From: Stenotrophomonas bentonitica
GTDB taxonomy: Bacteria; Pseudomonadota; Gammaproteobacteria; Xanthomonadales; Xanthomonadaceae
NCBI RefSeq assembly: GCF_013185915.1
Contig: NZ_JAAZUH010000001.1
Location: forward strand, 682,001-746,000
Length of the DNA stretch: 64,000 nt
Reading direction: 5' to 3'
Shown: piece after piece, positions 33,086 through 41,166 of the stretch
Layout of the letters: each line of letters begins with the position of its first letter
How positions within the stretch are numbered: position 1 is the first letter of the stretch
The notes under the pieces: generated by a model
What the model was told of the DNA's origin: nothing
Seen by the model: the letters and a program-made list of their open reading frames with translations, nothing else
The model's database searches: none
Program-made: the position numbers and the translations under genes

Positions 33086-34774
33086 ATGATCGAGGCGGAC
33101 CGCCTTTCCACGCTCAATGCCCTGCGAATCCTGGACTCCGATCCGGAGCCTTTCTTTGATGCACTGACCCAAGCCGCCCGAACGATGACAGGGATGCCCA
33201 TCGCCCTCATCTCGCTGGTCGACGGGGAGAGGCAATGGTTTAAGTCGCAAACGGGCTTGCCGGGTGTAACGGAGACGCCGAGGGACATTTCCTTTTGCAC
33301 GTGGGCGGTCCAGTCTGACCTGCTATTCGAGGTTGAGGACGCCGTCGAGGACCCCCGGTTCGCAGACAACCCCTTGGTCATTGGCCCTCCGTTCGTCCGG
33401 CACTACGTAGGAGCTCCCATAACAGCCAAGGGTGAAAGCGTGGGGACGCTCTGCTTACTCAGCCCTGAGGCGGGAAAGATTTCCGAAGCGCATGCGCAAG
33501 CCTTGGCCTGTTTAGCCCAAGCCGCTGCCGTGGGTATGCAGCAGCGCGCCCGGTTGCTCGAACGGGTCACCGAATCCCATGCCCTGCAACGCCGGCTTCA
33601 AAGGAGCCAGTTCTTCTTGGAGCGCACCAACTCGTTGGCCAGGGTGGGGGGCTGGGAGCTTTCTTTGGCGACCAACGTGCTGAAGTGGACCAAGGAGACC
33701 CACTTTATTCACGGCGTAGCGGAGGATGCGAAGCCCTCTTTCGACGCGGCGGTGGCGTTTTACTCGACCGAAGCCCGCCAACGCTTGGAGTCGGCCTTGA
33801 CCGAATGCACGCGGTTTGGAACCCCGATGGACTTGATCCTGCCCTCCAGCAAGGCGACCGGAGAGCGTATTTGGGTGCATGTCGTGGGTCAGCGAGAGGA
33901 CAGCGAAACCGGCGGGCGCTTGATAGGGGCCATTCAAGACGTCACCGAGCAGCGCACGGCGCTGGAAGCATTGGGTCGCAGCGAGGCCCGCTACCGACGG
34001 CTATTCCAACACAGCCTAGGCCTGATCTGCACGCACTCGCTCGACGGCACCATCACCTCAGTCAACCCTGCCGCGTCGCACTCGCTGGGCATGCCCGAAG
34101 GCGCGTTGATTGGCCGATGCCTGATTGATGTCATCCCCAAGGAGAAGCGGGCCTCGTATGAGGACTACCTGAAGCGCATCTCAGAGAACGCCAGCGACTC
34201 GGGGACAATGGAGTTGTTGGCGCACGATGGCTCCCGCAGAGTCTGGGCTTATCACAACGTGCTGGACACCGAAGCCGATCCCCCGTATGTGCTCGGCCAT
34301 GCTCAAGACATCACCACGCAGCACATCCAGGAGAAGCAGCTTCATGACTTGGCAACGCGTGACCCGCTCACGCGCGCTTTCAATCGTCGCTACCTCAGCG
34401 AATTGGCCAACCAGCAGCTCGACGGCTGGGGATGTTTGGTGTTTGATCTGGACCATTTCAAAGAGGTCAACGATACCCAAGGTCACGCTCGAGGCGACAA
34501 AGTCTTGGTGGATTTTGTCGCGTTTCTCTCGGCTCCGCTCGAGGGCGAAGAGGCAGTGGTGCGGCTTGGGGGCGACGAGTTCTTGGTGTTCGTGCCAGGC
34601 GCAACGATGGGCCGCCTTCAAGTCCTGGAGCAGGCCTACCAAGAGCATGCCAGCGACGCTCCGATCTGCTTCTCGGGCGGTTGCGCGATCGGGCGGCCCT
34701 CCGAATCGGTGGCAGACACCATCAACAGGGCAGATATGAAGCTCTACGACCGACGGAAACGGGAGAGAAGGTAG
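33086..34774 (+). CDS. GAF-PAS-PAS-GGDEF diguanylate cyclase
   Basis: From ATG 33086 (AGAGGA upstream) the protein is 562 aa. GAF is at about 10-150 (ALISLVDGERQWFKSQTGLP), PAS1 at about 172-290, PAS2 at about 298-412 (ARYRRLFQHSLGLICTHSLD) and GGDEF at about 422-560. The catalytic site is intact: FDLDHFKEVND and RLGGDEFLVF (GGDEF at 495-499). The RxxD allosteric inhibition site expected shortly before GGDEF is absent, so product inhibition through the I-site is unlikely. It should make c-di-GMP in response to cytosolic cues sensed by GAF/PAS. It has the opposite activity to the EAL protein 3.5 kb upstream. Confidence 0.92.
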   Translation: MIEADRLSTLNALRILDSDPEPFFDALTQAARTMTGMPIALISLVDGERQWFKSQTGLPGVTETPRDISFCTWAVQSDLLFEVEDAVEDPRFADNPLVIGPPFVRHYVGAPITAKGESVGTLCLLSPEAGKISEAHAQALACLAQAAAVGMQQRARLLERVTESHALQRRLQRSQFFLERTNSLARVGGWELSLATNVLKWTKETHFIHGVAEDAKPSFDAAVAFYSTEARQRLESALTECTRFGTPMDLILPSSKATGERIWVHVVGQREDSETGGRLIGAIQDVTEQRTALEALGRSEARYRRLFQHSLGLICTHSLDGTITSVNPAASHSLGMPEGALIGRCLIDVIPKEKRASYEDYLKRISENASDSGTMELLAHDGSRRVWAYHNVLDTEADPPYVLGHAQDITTQHIQEKQLHDLATRDPLTRAFNRRYLSELANQQLDGWGCLVFDLDHFKEVNDTQGHARGDKVLVDFVAFLSAPLEGEEAVVRLGGDEFLVFVPGATMGRLQVLEQAYQEHASDAPICFSGGCAIGRPSESVADTINRADMKLYDRRKRERR

Positions 34775-34925
34775 GCAGCCGCTTGGTCGCCGTCCCGACA
34801 CGAGCCCTTTTTCAGCGCTGCGTGGGAGCACGTCAACCCGCCCAAGTGCGACCGGCGTCGGATACCAGCCTTTGGCTGCCGGTCGCTTGGGCAACCATGA
34901 CACTCCTAGAACTGCTCTGCGACCT

Positions 34926-35198
34926 TCACGTCCTCCGCCGTTCCTTGTGCTGGGCGAACGCCTGAATGGCTGGAGCGTCGTTCAAAACATCCTGAGCGAG
35001 TCGCTCGGCGGCTTCAAGGGACGACTGACAAGAAGGGTAATCTTTCCGAGCGGGTTGCACGGGAGGCAACCCGTGGACTTCCACTGCGAGCAGTCGCCAT
35101 TGAGAACCACTGGCCCTCCAAAGGTCAGCGGTATAAGTTGCCCCATCAACGGACAGCGTTACGCTGTGAAACGAGTCTGGAGCATTTGCAACCGCCAC
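34926..35198 (-). CDS. Small orphan protein, WR-core family copy 3
   Basis: GTG 35196-35198 preceded by GAGAGG gives a 90-aa product starting MAVANAPDSFHSVTLSVDGA. The core is YTADLWRASGSQWRLLAVEV and the C-terminal helix AAERLAQDVLNDAP. The family pattern is the same as at 22807-23034 and 29786-30019; this copy has a longer basic tail (QHKERRRT). A longer frame to 35291 would add an unrelated N-terminus. Confidence 0.68.
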   Translation of the reverse strand: MAVANAPDSFHSVTLSVDGATYTADLWRASGSQWRLLAVEVHGLPPVQPARKDYPSCQSSLEAAERLAQDVLNDAPAIQAFAQHKERRRT

Positions 35199-35555
35199 CT
35201 TTCTACCTCTCTGACCTGGTAAAGCTGTCACCGCCGGCAACACCGGCTCGAGGCCAGTCTGCACCGCGTGCCCCCTCCCTTCAATACCCATTGCGTGAAG
35301 GCGATGACGTTGTGTCTGGAGCCAACCCGCTTCCTACCGTCGCTCCGCCACACAACTTTGGCCATAGCCGGCAAAGAACAACGGACCCGTGGTCGTCAAC
35401 GTTCACATTGTTCGAGCGGGCGGCTCCCGATTATGTTAACCATGGCGATAGGATGCCTGGGACTGCCGGAGCAACTCGCTCCTACAACAGGCGCTGCGCC
35501 GATGACCTGAGGCCGCCCTTAGCACCGAACTAGTTGCCTAACTAAGGAAAACAAC
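35199..35555. other. Gap without a convincing gene
   Basis: A 45-codon minus-strand ORF beginning MAKVVWRSDGRKRVG lies near 35380, with no ribosome-binding site. It is not called. The right end holds the AAGGA site of the gene at 35556. Confidence 0.35.
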
Positions 35556-35825
35556 ATGGAAAAGCGGGTCTGCTTTGACTTCGAGATCGATTTCAGCAAC
35601 GGCGGCGGAATCCAAGGCCAAGGCTTCCGCTTGGACATTCGCGGGGACGACATCACTGACGAGGCGCTGGCCGACTACATCGTGTGCGACATGCGGCTGC
35701 CGATGGTTGGTGAGGTTCGCATCCTCAACAAGCTAATTATTGAGGAGCCGCACAAGCGCCGGACAGGCGACCACGGCGAGCCGACTGTTTCCGACCATAG
35801 TGAGATGAACGATCATGCATCCTGA
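35556..35825 (+). CDS. Conserved hypothetical protein, 89 aa
   Basis: ATG 35556 has AAGGA upstream. The product starts MEKRVCFDFEIDFSNGGGIQ, then GQGFRLDIRGDDITDEALAD and MVGEVRILNKLIIEE. The C-terminus is polar. I recall a small family with a near-identical GGGIQGQGFRLDI block in several bacteria, sometimes described only as cyclase-like or hypothetical. It is probably a cytosolic single-domain protein. Its 3' end overlaps the next gene by 11 nt, so the pair is co-transcribed and coupled. Confidence 0.72.
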   Translation: MEKRVCFDFEIDFSNGGGIQGQGFRLDIRGDDITDEALADYIVCDMRLPMVGEVRILNKLIIEEPHKRRTGDHGEPTVSDHSEMNDHAS

Positions 35826-36093
35826 TGTTCTTGGCTGGGCCGCAACCGTCGTGCTGATCGCCACGCTGGTCCGGCAGATGATCAAACAGTGGCAGTCGCC
35901 CCACCCCGAAACCGTCTCCAAGTGGCTGTTTGTCGGTCAGATGACCGCGTCCACCTTGTTCACGATCTACAGTGCGCTCTTGGGTTCGACCGTGTTTGTC
36001 GTGACCAATGCCCTGCTGCTGCTCACGGCGGTCATAGGCCAAGTCTTGGCTTGGCGTCGACGGCAACGAACTCACCCTACACCGCCAGGATGA
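35815..36093 (+). CDS. SemiSWEET/PQ-loop-like small membrane protein
   Basis: The 92-aa protein has three hydrophobic segments (LGWAATVVLIATLV, LFVGQMTASTLFTIYSALL, VTNALLLLTAVIGQVLAW). It shows the MtN3/SemiSWEET pattern of SKWLFVGQ followed by FxIYSxLL and xxTNxxLLLxAxxGQ. Such three-helix units dimerise to move small sugars or other solutes; this member's substrate is unknown. The start overlaps the end of the 89-aa gene by 11 nt. Confidence 0.75.
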   Translation: MHPDVLGWAATVVLIATLVRQMIKQWQSPHPETVSKWLFVGQMTASTLFTIYSALLGSTVFVVTNALLLLTAVIGQVLAWRRRQRTHPTPPG

Positions 36094-36281
36094 CCCCGTA
36101 GTAGTTTGCTTCCTCCGGCGGCGAAGGCAGCGGACCGGCGACGTTGCGTGCCATCGACTCAAGGCTGGCCCACTCGGGTGACGTCCAGCGCTGCCTAGGC
36201 GCTCCCATCTCCATTCCGACCCCAGGAAGCGCTCGGGGCCGAGGTCGCCCATATTTTCCAACGAAGGCGGAGTCATGCCTA

Positions 36282-37277
36282 CTACAACCACCCTCGCCTG
36301 CGGCCAACAAAAATGGACGTGAGTCCAAGCCCAACCATGACCGCCACTGCGATCCAGAAGCCCTCGGTTTTCAGGCTGAAGAAGTTCGCGTCGAAGTTCA
36401 TGCCCAGGGCGCCAGCGATGACCGCCAACAGGCCTGTCACGACCGTCACGAAGGTCAGCAGCTTCATGCGTTCGTTCGTCTGGAGCTCGGTCTGTGTGCT
36501 GAACAATTGGAAGCTCCCCACGACGAGTTCCCGGGCGTTTTCCACTACGTCCAACGCCCGTTCGTAGCGGTCGTCCAGCTCGCTTAGATGCCGGGCCACT
36601 TCTTCGGCCCCGTCGGGAACGAAGTCCGGCCGCGAGAGCCCGTCGAAGACCACCCGATGCGGTGCGAGCATCCGCCGCAGGCGCGAGGCGGCACCCCGAA
36701 GCGCGCACAACTGAGGCAACGCGGACCGGCCCGGCGGCTTATCGGACAAGATGCGGCTCTCCAAGCGCTCAATCTCAACCTCAAAAAGCGCTACTGCGGA
36801 AAAATAAGTCGAAAGGTGCCAATCCAGCAGGGCAGCCACGAAGCTTGCCTCGCCTAGGCAACCGATGTCGCAAACGGTCTCCGGCTCACGGACTCGCATG
36901 TCCGCCAAGAAATCAATGTCGTCCACGTGGTGCGTTACGACAAAGTTATCCCCCGCGATGATAGTCAGGACGGCGCCCTTAAAGTTCAGGTTCTGACCCG
37001 GCAGCACCGCAACCACCCGAGCCGTGAAATGGTTGGCAAACTTCTCAAGCTTGGGATTGGTAGAAATGGGTCCTGTCGGCAACGACCCCCGCCCCAAATC
37101 CAACGCCTGCCAGACCCGCTCTACGTCCGCGTCGCTGGCCCCGCAGAGATCTACCCAAAGCAGCTCGTCATCCTTGGGCGCGGTGTTAGGCAACTCTCCA
37201 ATATCTAGCGGACAGCTGCCCTTCTCCTGGTAGAGAGTAATAGTGACACCGGTGCCGCACGTTAGAGGCATGTCCAT
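36282..37277 (-). CDS. CorA/ZntB-family divalent cation transporter
   Basis: The 331-aa protein has a long soluble N-terminal domain (about 1-265) with long helices (LDDRYERALDVVENARELVV) and two C-terminal membrane helices. The GMN motif at the end of TM1 is intact (ALGMNFDANFF, near residue 292). CorA-type pentamers conduct Mg2+, Co2+ or, for ZntB, Zn2+; GMN followed by FD rather than the usual acidic loop leaves the ion uncertain. The start at 37277 is chosen because a second in-frame ATG is only two codons on. It is a single gene, convergent with the SemiSWEET-like pair. Confidence 0.87.
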   Translation of the reverse strand: MDMPLTCGTGVTITLYQEKGSCPLDIGELPNTAPKDDELLWVDLCGASDADVERVWQALDLGRGSLPTGPISTNPKLEKFANHFTARVVAVLPGQNLNFKGAVLTIIAGDNFVVTHHVDDIDFLADMRVREPETVCDIGCLGEASFVAALLDWHLSTYFSAVALFEVEIERLESRILSDKPPGRSALPQLCALRGAASRLRRMLAPHRVVFDGLSRPDFVPDGAEEVARHLSELDDRYERALDVVENARELVVGSFQLFSTQTELQTNERMKLLTFVTVVTGLLAVIAGALGMNFDANFFSLKTEGFWIAVAVMVGLGLTSIFVGRRRGWL

Positions 37278-37436
37278 AGCGCCATACTGCGGGGGTAAAC
37301 TTGGACCCAGCGTGAAGATGGGTTTAGGATTGTCCTGAGGGTCCAGTCGACCGTGCGGCCTCTGATTAGGTCGCGATTTTATCCCCGTGTGAGCTTTTCA
37401 GCGCCATTTCTCTTGTTGGGACGACAGGAGTTCGAC

Positions 37437-37718
37437 ATGCCGAATATCGGTTCATTTTACTTATTTGAGGTGGATTGCAACGGCCTGACGGCTTCCGGAC
37501 CGGAAGCGGTCAAGGTGCACTGGTTGTATGCTCAATGCACCCACTGCGGTCAGAACTTCCTGGGCACCTGTCCGCCCACTCTGGTGAACATCCCCGACGG
37601 CGGCACCGTGGTCGAGTGTCCCAACTGCGCTTCCCGGCAGGCTGTTGCCGGACAGACGTTCGTCGACTTCATGGCCAGGTTTCCGACGGGGTTCAGCGGC
37701 CCTGTTCCCGCGCCCTGA
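37437..37718 (+). CDS. Small double-CxxC (zinc-ribbon-like) protein, copy 2
   Basis: The gene encodes 93 aa from ATG 37437 with AGGAG 6 nt upstream. N-terminus MPNIGSFYLFEVDCNG, first knuckle AQCTHCGQNFLG, second VVECPNCASRQAVAGQ, then TFVDFMARF. It is the same family as 23203, 48769, 59485 and 59993. The second knuckle has CASRQ instead of CGxxQ, otherwise the pattern is kept. It is a solitary gene on the plus strand after the divergent corA-like gene. Confidence 0.75.
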   Translation: MPNIGSFYLFEVDCNGLTASGPEAVKVHWLYAQCTHCGQNFLGTCPPTLVNIPDGGTVVECPNCASRQAVAGQTFVDFMARFPTGFSGPVPAP

Positions 37719-38040
37719 CGGCCCTACATTGGGGGCTGGCTGTGAGCCGTTCGCAGCCCCCTGACTTTCCGAAGGTCCCGCCCATTCCCGGCCGCTGACG
37801 CGTCTACAATCGGCGAGAGGCCCTGCGCGACCATATCACTAGCGTTTGCGAGCGAACTGAACGCGGCATTTGCGGTGTGGTCTTTGTTGGGGGACCGGAG
37901 CCGCCCCAGGGAGGTGCCAACACTGGCAAAGGCCGAGCGGGCCTTCCGGACGGCAATGCCGCCCACACTCTGGACGGCGTCTTGAGATCCCGATCACGCG
38001 TTGAGGCTTAGGGTCCAGACAACCCATTCGTAACGCTCCC
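37719..38040. other. Gap without a convincing gene
   Basis: Only shadow ORFs are present; the minus-strand frame 37724-37966 has no ribosome-binding site. The region presumably carries the promoter of the receiver-domain gene at 38041. Confidence 0.4.
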
Positions 38041-38433
38041 ATGTCTTCCATCCACGCCTATCCCGCAGTCCACGGCAACCTTCTAGTGCTCGAAGATGAC
38101 TTGGACTTGGCTCCGCTTCTCAAAGAAGTCCTCGTCATGGCTGGCTACGATGTCCACCTCGTGCGAACCGTAAGGGATGCAAAGGCCCAAATCGGGAGAG
38201 GCGCCTTGGCTGCCGCAGTGCTCGACTGGGGGATTTTTGGAGGGAATGCAAAGGAGTTCGCAGACGAGCTGCGCACAGCAAGGGTGCCCTACGTCTTTGC
38301 CTCCGCTTCCAATCCTTCAGAGCTCTCGGCTGACCACCGTTGGGCGCCCTTCTTCTCCAAACCCTACCCCATCACCGCCCTCATCAACGCAGTGGAGGAA
38401 AGCCGCTTGAGTGGCGTTCCGATGCCCGGGTGA
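38041..38433 (+). CDS. Stand-alone response-regulator receiver protein
   Basis: The 130-aa protein contains one receiver domain: acidic pair in VLEDDLDLAPLL, phospho-acceptor Asp in AAAVLDWGIFGG, and the conserved Lys in FFSKPYPITALI. It has no output domain. The receiver is slightly unusual in lacking the usual hydrophobic-P-x-G after the Asp (WGIFGG instead). Such proteins act as phosphate sinks or by protein-protein contact. No kinase is next to it. A poor ribosome-binding site makes the start uncertain by a few codons. Confidence 0.8.
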   Translation: MSSIHAYPAVHGNLLVLEDDLDLAPLLKEVLVMAGYDVHLVRTVRDAKAQIGRGALAAAVLDWGIFGGNAKEFADELRTARVPYVFASASNPSELSADHRWAPFFSKPYPITALINAVEESRLSGVPMPG

Positions 38434-38526
38434 CGACGCACTTCCACATGAGCACAAACCTTCACGCTCCTTGCTCCAAGGCAGGCGCATGGTAGGCATC
38501 CGATCCCCTGAACGAAGGTGCCTTGC

Positions 38527-39024
38527 ATGGCAATCAAGACCGCAGAAGAACTGTTTGTGCACGAGCTGTCGGATATCTACAGCGCCGAAAAGCAGCTGAC
38601 CAAGGCACTCCCCCGCTTGGCCCGCGCCGCAGAAAATCCGGACCTTGCCGCCGCCTTTGAAACCCACCTGGAAGAGACCCAAGGCCAGATTGAGCGAATC
38701 GACCAAGTCGTAGAAGTCCTGGGTATACGCCTGAAGCGCATCAAGTGCGCGGCGATGGAAGGCCTGGTCGAAGAAGGCAAGGAAGTCATCGAAGAAATCG
38801 AAAAGGGCCCAGTGCGCGACGCAGCCCTCATTGGTGGTGCCCAGAAGGTGGAGCACTACGAAATCGCCTCCTACGGCACCATTGCCGCCCTGGCCAAACA
38901 GTTGGGCTACAAAGACGCCCTGCCCTACCTGCTGGAGACGTTGGAAGAAGAAAAGGCCACGGACGAGAAGCTCACCTTGCTCGCTGAGCAAGGAGGCAAC
39001 CAGAGCGCGGCCAAGTCCAAGTAA
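38527..39024 (+). CDS. DUF892 (YciF-like) ferritin-like protein, copy 1
   Basis: The 165-aa four-helix protein has the DUF892 signature: TAEELFVHELSDIYSAEKQL, then AFETHLEETQGQIERIDQVV and GAQKVEHYEIASYGTIAALA. E and H residues in these helices correspond to the di-iron-like site. YciF-type proteins are induced by stress in enterobacteria; the biochemical role is not settled. ATG 38527 is chosen over one three codons earlier for fit to the family and an AAGG site. An intrinsic terminator follows directly. A second DUF892 gene lies at 45534-46043. Confidence 0.88.
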   Translation: MAIKTAEELFVHELSDIYSAEKQLTKALPRLARAAENPDLAAAFETHLEETQGQIERIDQVVEVLGIRLKRIKCAAMEGLVEEGKEVIEEIEKGPVRDAALIGGAQKVEHYEIASYGTIAALAKQLGYKDALPYLLETLEEEKATDEKLTLLAEQGGNQSAAKSK

Positions 39025-39030
39025 GTTCTG

Positions 39031-39054
39031 GGCGGGCCTTCGGGCCCGTCTTTT
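39031..39054 (+). terminator. Rho-independent terminator
   Basis: GGCGGGCC, a TTCG-type loop, GGCCCGTC and TTTT form a stable GC stem followed by a T-run, 7 bp after the DUF892 stop codon. Confidence 0.85.
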
Positions 39055-39068
39055 CTGGGAGTGGAAAG

Positions 39069-39707
39069 ATGTGGCGTCGAAACGGTCTTTCTCTGGTGCT
39101 CTTTGGCCTGATGGCCGTGTTTCTCTCGGCCCAGGCCCTGACCGGGTGGCACGTTTACAACGAGGAACTCAACCAGCATGGGGTCGCGTCCATCGGACTG
39201 TGGACCTACTTCTCGTCAGGCCACTTCATCAGCGCCACGTTTGAGAACTGGGAGAGTGAGTTCCTCCAGATGGGCATGTATGTGCTGCTCACCGTCCGCC
39301 TCCGTCAACAGGGTTCTGCCGAGTCCAGGCCACTAGACCCTGAGGAAGAGGAGTCCCGTATCGAACCCGGCCCCCCCCCTCTTCCCGTGCTCAAGGGCGG
39401 GCTCTGGAAAGCCCTTTACAGCCACTCCTTGGCAATCGCGTTCTTCGCCCTCTTCTTCGTTTCTTTTTCGCTTCATGCGGTGGGCAGCTGGGAGGCCAAA
39501 TCGGCCGAGGATCGACTGAGCGGGTTGATGCCGCCCACCTTCACCGAGCACCTGTTCAGCAGCGACTTTTGGTTTGAGTCGATGCAGAACTGGCAGAGCG
39601 AGTTCCTGGCTGTGCTGGCGTTGGTGGTCTTTTCCATCTTCTTGCGTCAAAAAGACTCGCCGCAGTCCAAAGCAGTAGAAGCCCCGCACTCCCAGACGGG
39701 GGACTGA
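39069..39707 (+). CDS. DUF6766 membrane protein
   Basis: The 212-aa protein has four predicted membrane helices in two similar halves. Each half has a first helix followed by a W-rich segment: FENWESEFLQMGMYVLLTV and FESMQNWQSEFLAVLALVVF. This internal repeat and the SxxFxFExxxNWQSEFL motif mark DUF6766, often found near stress genes. A disordered Pro-rich linker joins the halves. GGAG precedes ATG 39069. The stop is 1 bp before the GTG of the isochorismatase-like gene, so the two are coupled. Confidence 0.8.
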   Translation: MWRRNGLSLVLFGLMAVFLSAQALTGWHVYNEELNQHGVASIGLWTYFSSGHFISATFENWESEFLQMGMYVLLTVRLRQQGSAESRPLDPEEEESRIEPGPPPLPVLKGGLWKALYSHSLAIAFFALFFVSFSLHAVGSWEAKSAEDRLSGLMPPTFTEHLFSSDFWFESMQNWQSEFLAVLALVVFSIFLRQKDSPQSKAVEAPHSQTGD

Positions 39708-39708
39708 C

Positions 39709-40272
39709 GTGCCCCGCCCCGCCCTTCTCATCATCGACCTCTTCTCTCGCTTCGACTTCCCAGACGGACCACAACTGGCCCCGCTGGCCCTCAGGGCGGC
39801 GAGGAAGGCCCGACAGCTTCGGGAGGCCTTTGACGAAAAAGACTGGCCCGTGGTCTACGCCAACGACAACTTTGGCGACTGGAAATGCGGCTTTCACCAG
39901 CTCGCCGAGGTTTGCCGACATGAAGACGGCGCGCCCGGTCAGATCGCCAAACTGCTGTTCCCAGGCCCGGATCACTACACCGTCTTGAAGCCTAAGCACT
40001 CGGCCTTCCTCGCCACCCCATTGGCCGTCCTCCTCGCGAAGCTCGACGTGGGCCAGCTGGTCCTCGTTGGCATGGCGCTCGACTCGTGTGTGCTCGCCAC
40101 CGCATTGGATGCGAACTCTCGCGAGTTGCCATCCGTCGTCGTCTCGGACGCCACCGCCTCCCTGCCCCAACGACGATCGGCCGCCCTCAACGTCATCCGC
40201 CACACCGGAGGAGTCACTGTGCAGTCCACACGTCAGGTGATAGCGAGCGTTGCGGCCAACCAGCCGTTTTAG
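39709..40272 (+). CDS. Isochorismatase-family cysteine hydrolase
   Basis: The 187-aa alpha/beta hydrolase begins at GTG 39709, directly after the previous stop. The catalytic triad is visible: D10 (LLIIDLFSRF), K96 (LKPKHSAF) and Cys127 (GMALDSCVLATA, the usual position). Family members hydrolyse amides or isochorismate-like substrates (nicotinamidase, N-carbamoylsarcosine amidase and others); the substrate cannot be deduced. Unlike many family members it lacks an obvious metal triad next to D10. It is coupled to the DUF6766 gene. Confidence 0.86.
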   Translation: MPRPALLIIDLFSRFDFPDGPQLAPLALRAARKARQLREAFDEKDWPVVYANDNFGDWKCGFHQLAEVCRHEDGAPGQIAKLLFPGPDHYTVLKPKHSAFLATPLAVLLAKLDVGQLVLVGMALDSCVLATALDANSRELPSVVVSDATASLPQRRSAALNVIRHTGGVTVQSTRQVIASVAANQPF

Positions 40273-40314
40273 CCTAACTGGATGTCTTCCTAGGCAAAGC
40301 GAGAGAAGGCGCCA

Positions 40315-41127
40315 CTATTCCCTAGTGGCCGGCCCTTCGGACGTCGCGTTTTGGTCCGGGGCTAACACCTCATTGGTTTTCCTCCCCCGGCCGTGAAGAT
40401 GGTCACCAGCCGGATCCTCGATTTGGATCACCGTCCCCTTTTGCCAAGCATCTGCGCCTGGATCAATTGCAGGCGTCGTAATCTCGGCGCGGCGCTTGCG
40501 CTTCTCGTCGCTGCTTACGCCGAGCCGGCTATCTCGAGTGGCCACCATGGCAGGATCCGCCTGCCCATCGGCCGTGAAGCCCATCATCAACTGCGGCATG
40601 CCCCGCGGTAGGTCCTTGTCCAAGTCCGTGTGCCAGGTGTGCCACGTCTTTCCATAGGTCCGGATGAGCTTTTCCATGAGTTCCTGCTCGGCAACCTCAG
40701 GGATACCCGGCGCGATCAGCTGCCCTGATTTCACTTCTTGGACGTGGCTGTGCCAGAGCGCTTTTTCCTGCTCGGGTAGGCCGGCAAACAACGCTTCACT
40801 GATGATGTATTCGACACCCATCAGCTTGGCGTCCTTTACGTTGCCGTCGTAGATCGTGCATTGAATGACATCTTCGTTGAGGATGGAGCAGTAGTGATGG
40901 GCCTCCATCTGGACGCTCATCTGGCCATTGTAGAAATGGAAGCCGTCCAAGTAGGCATTGACCGCGTCGATCGGCGGCCGGTCCTGCAGGATGGCAGCCC
41001 CGGCGTCCAACGCCTTGGTTTTTGCTGTTTCCTCGGCCCCAGGGGCGCGGACACTGGACTCGGTGTTTCCGCCACCACAGGCTGAAAGAGCAAGCGCTGC
41101 GGCAGCGCAGAGAATGGTTGGACGCAT
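40315..41127 (-). CDS. DUF1264 (OBAP-like) lipoprotein
   Basis: The 270-aa protein starts at ATG 41125-41127 with AAGGAGA upstream. It has a lipoprotein signal with lipobox ALSACGGG (lipidation at Cys17). The DUF1264/oil-body-associated-protein pattern is clear: AHHYCSILNEDVIQCTIYDG, GVEYIISEALFAGLPEQEKA, LWHSH and the HTWHTD motif. Bacterial OBAP homologues have no firm function. It lies 39 bp after ligD on the same strand and may be the last gene of the stress-type run. The C-terminus is charged and disordered. Confidence 0.85.
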   Translation of the reverse strand: MRPTILCAAAALALSACGGGNTESSVRAPGAEETAKTKALDAGAAILQDRPPIDAVNAYLDGFHFYNGQMSVQMEAHHYCSILNEDVIQCTIYDGNVKDAKLMGVEYIISEALFAGLPEQEKALWHSHVQEVKSGQLIAPGIPEVAEQELMEKLIRTYGKTWHTWHTDLDKDLPRGMPQLMMGFTADGQADPAMVATRDSRLGVSSDEKRKRRAEITTPAIDPGADAWQKGTVIQIEDPAGDHLHGRGRKTNEVLAPDQNATSEGPATRE

Positions 41128-41166
41128 GCTGTGTCTCCTTGAGCGGGTAGCTAAGCTGCGAATGGA

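Noticed and set aside
36077..36214. A 45-codon minus-strand ORF (MEMGAPRQRWTSPEWASLES)
   Set aside because: Overlaps the end of the SemiSWEET-like gene; start site only moderate and no homologue known to me.
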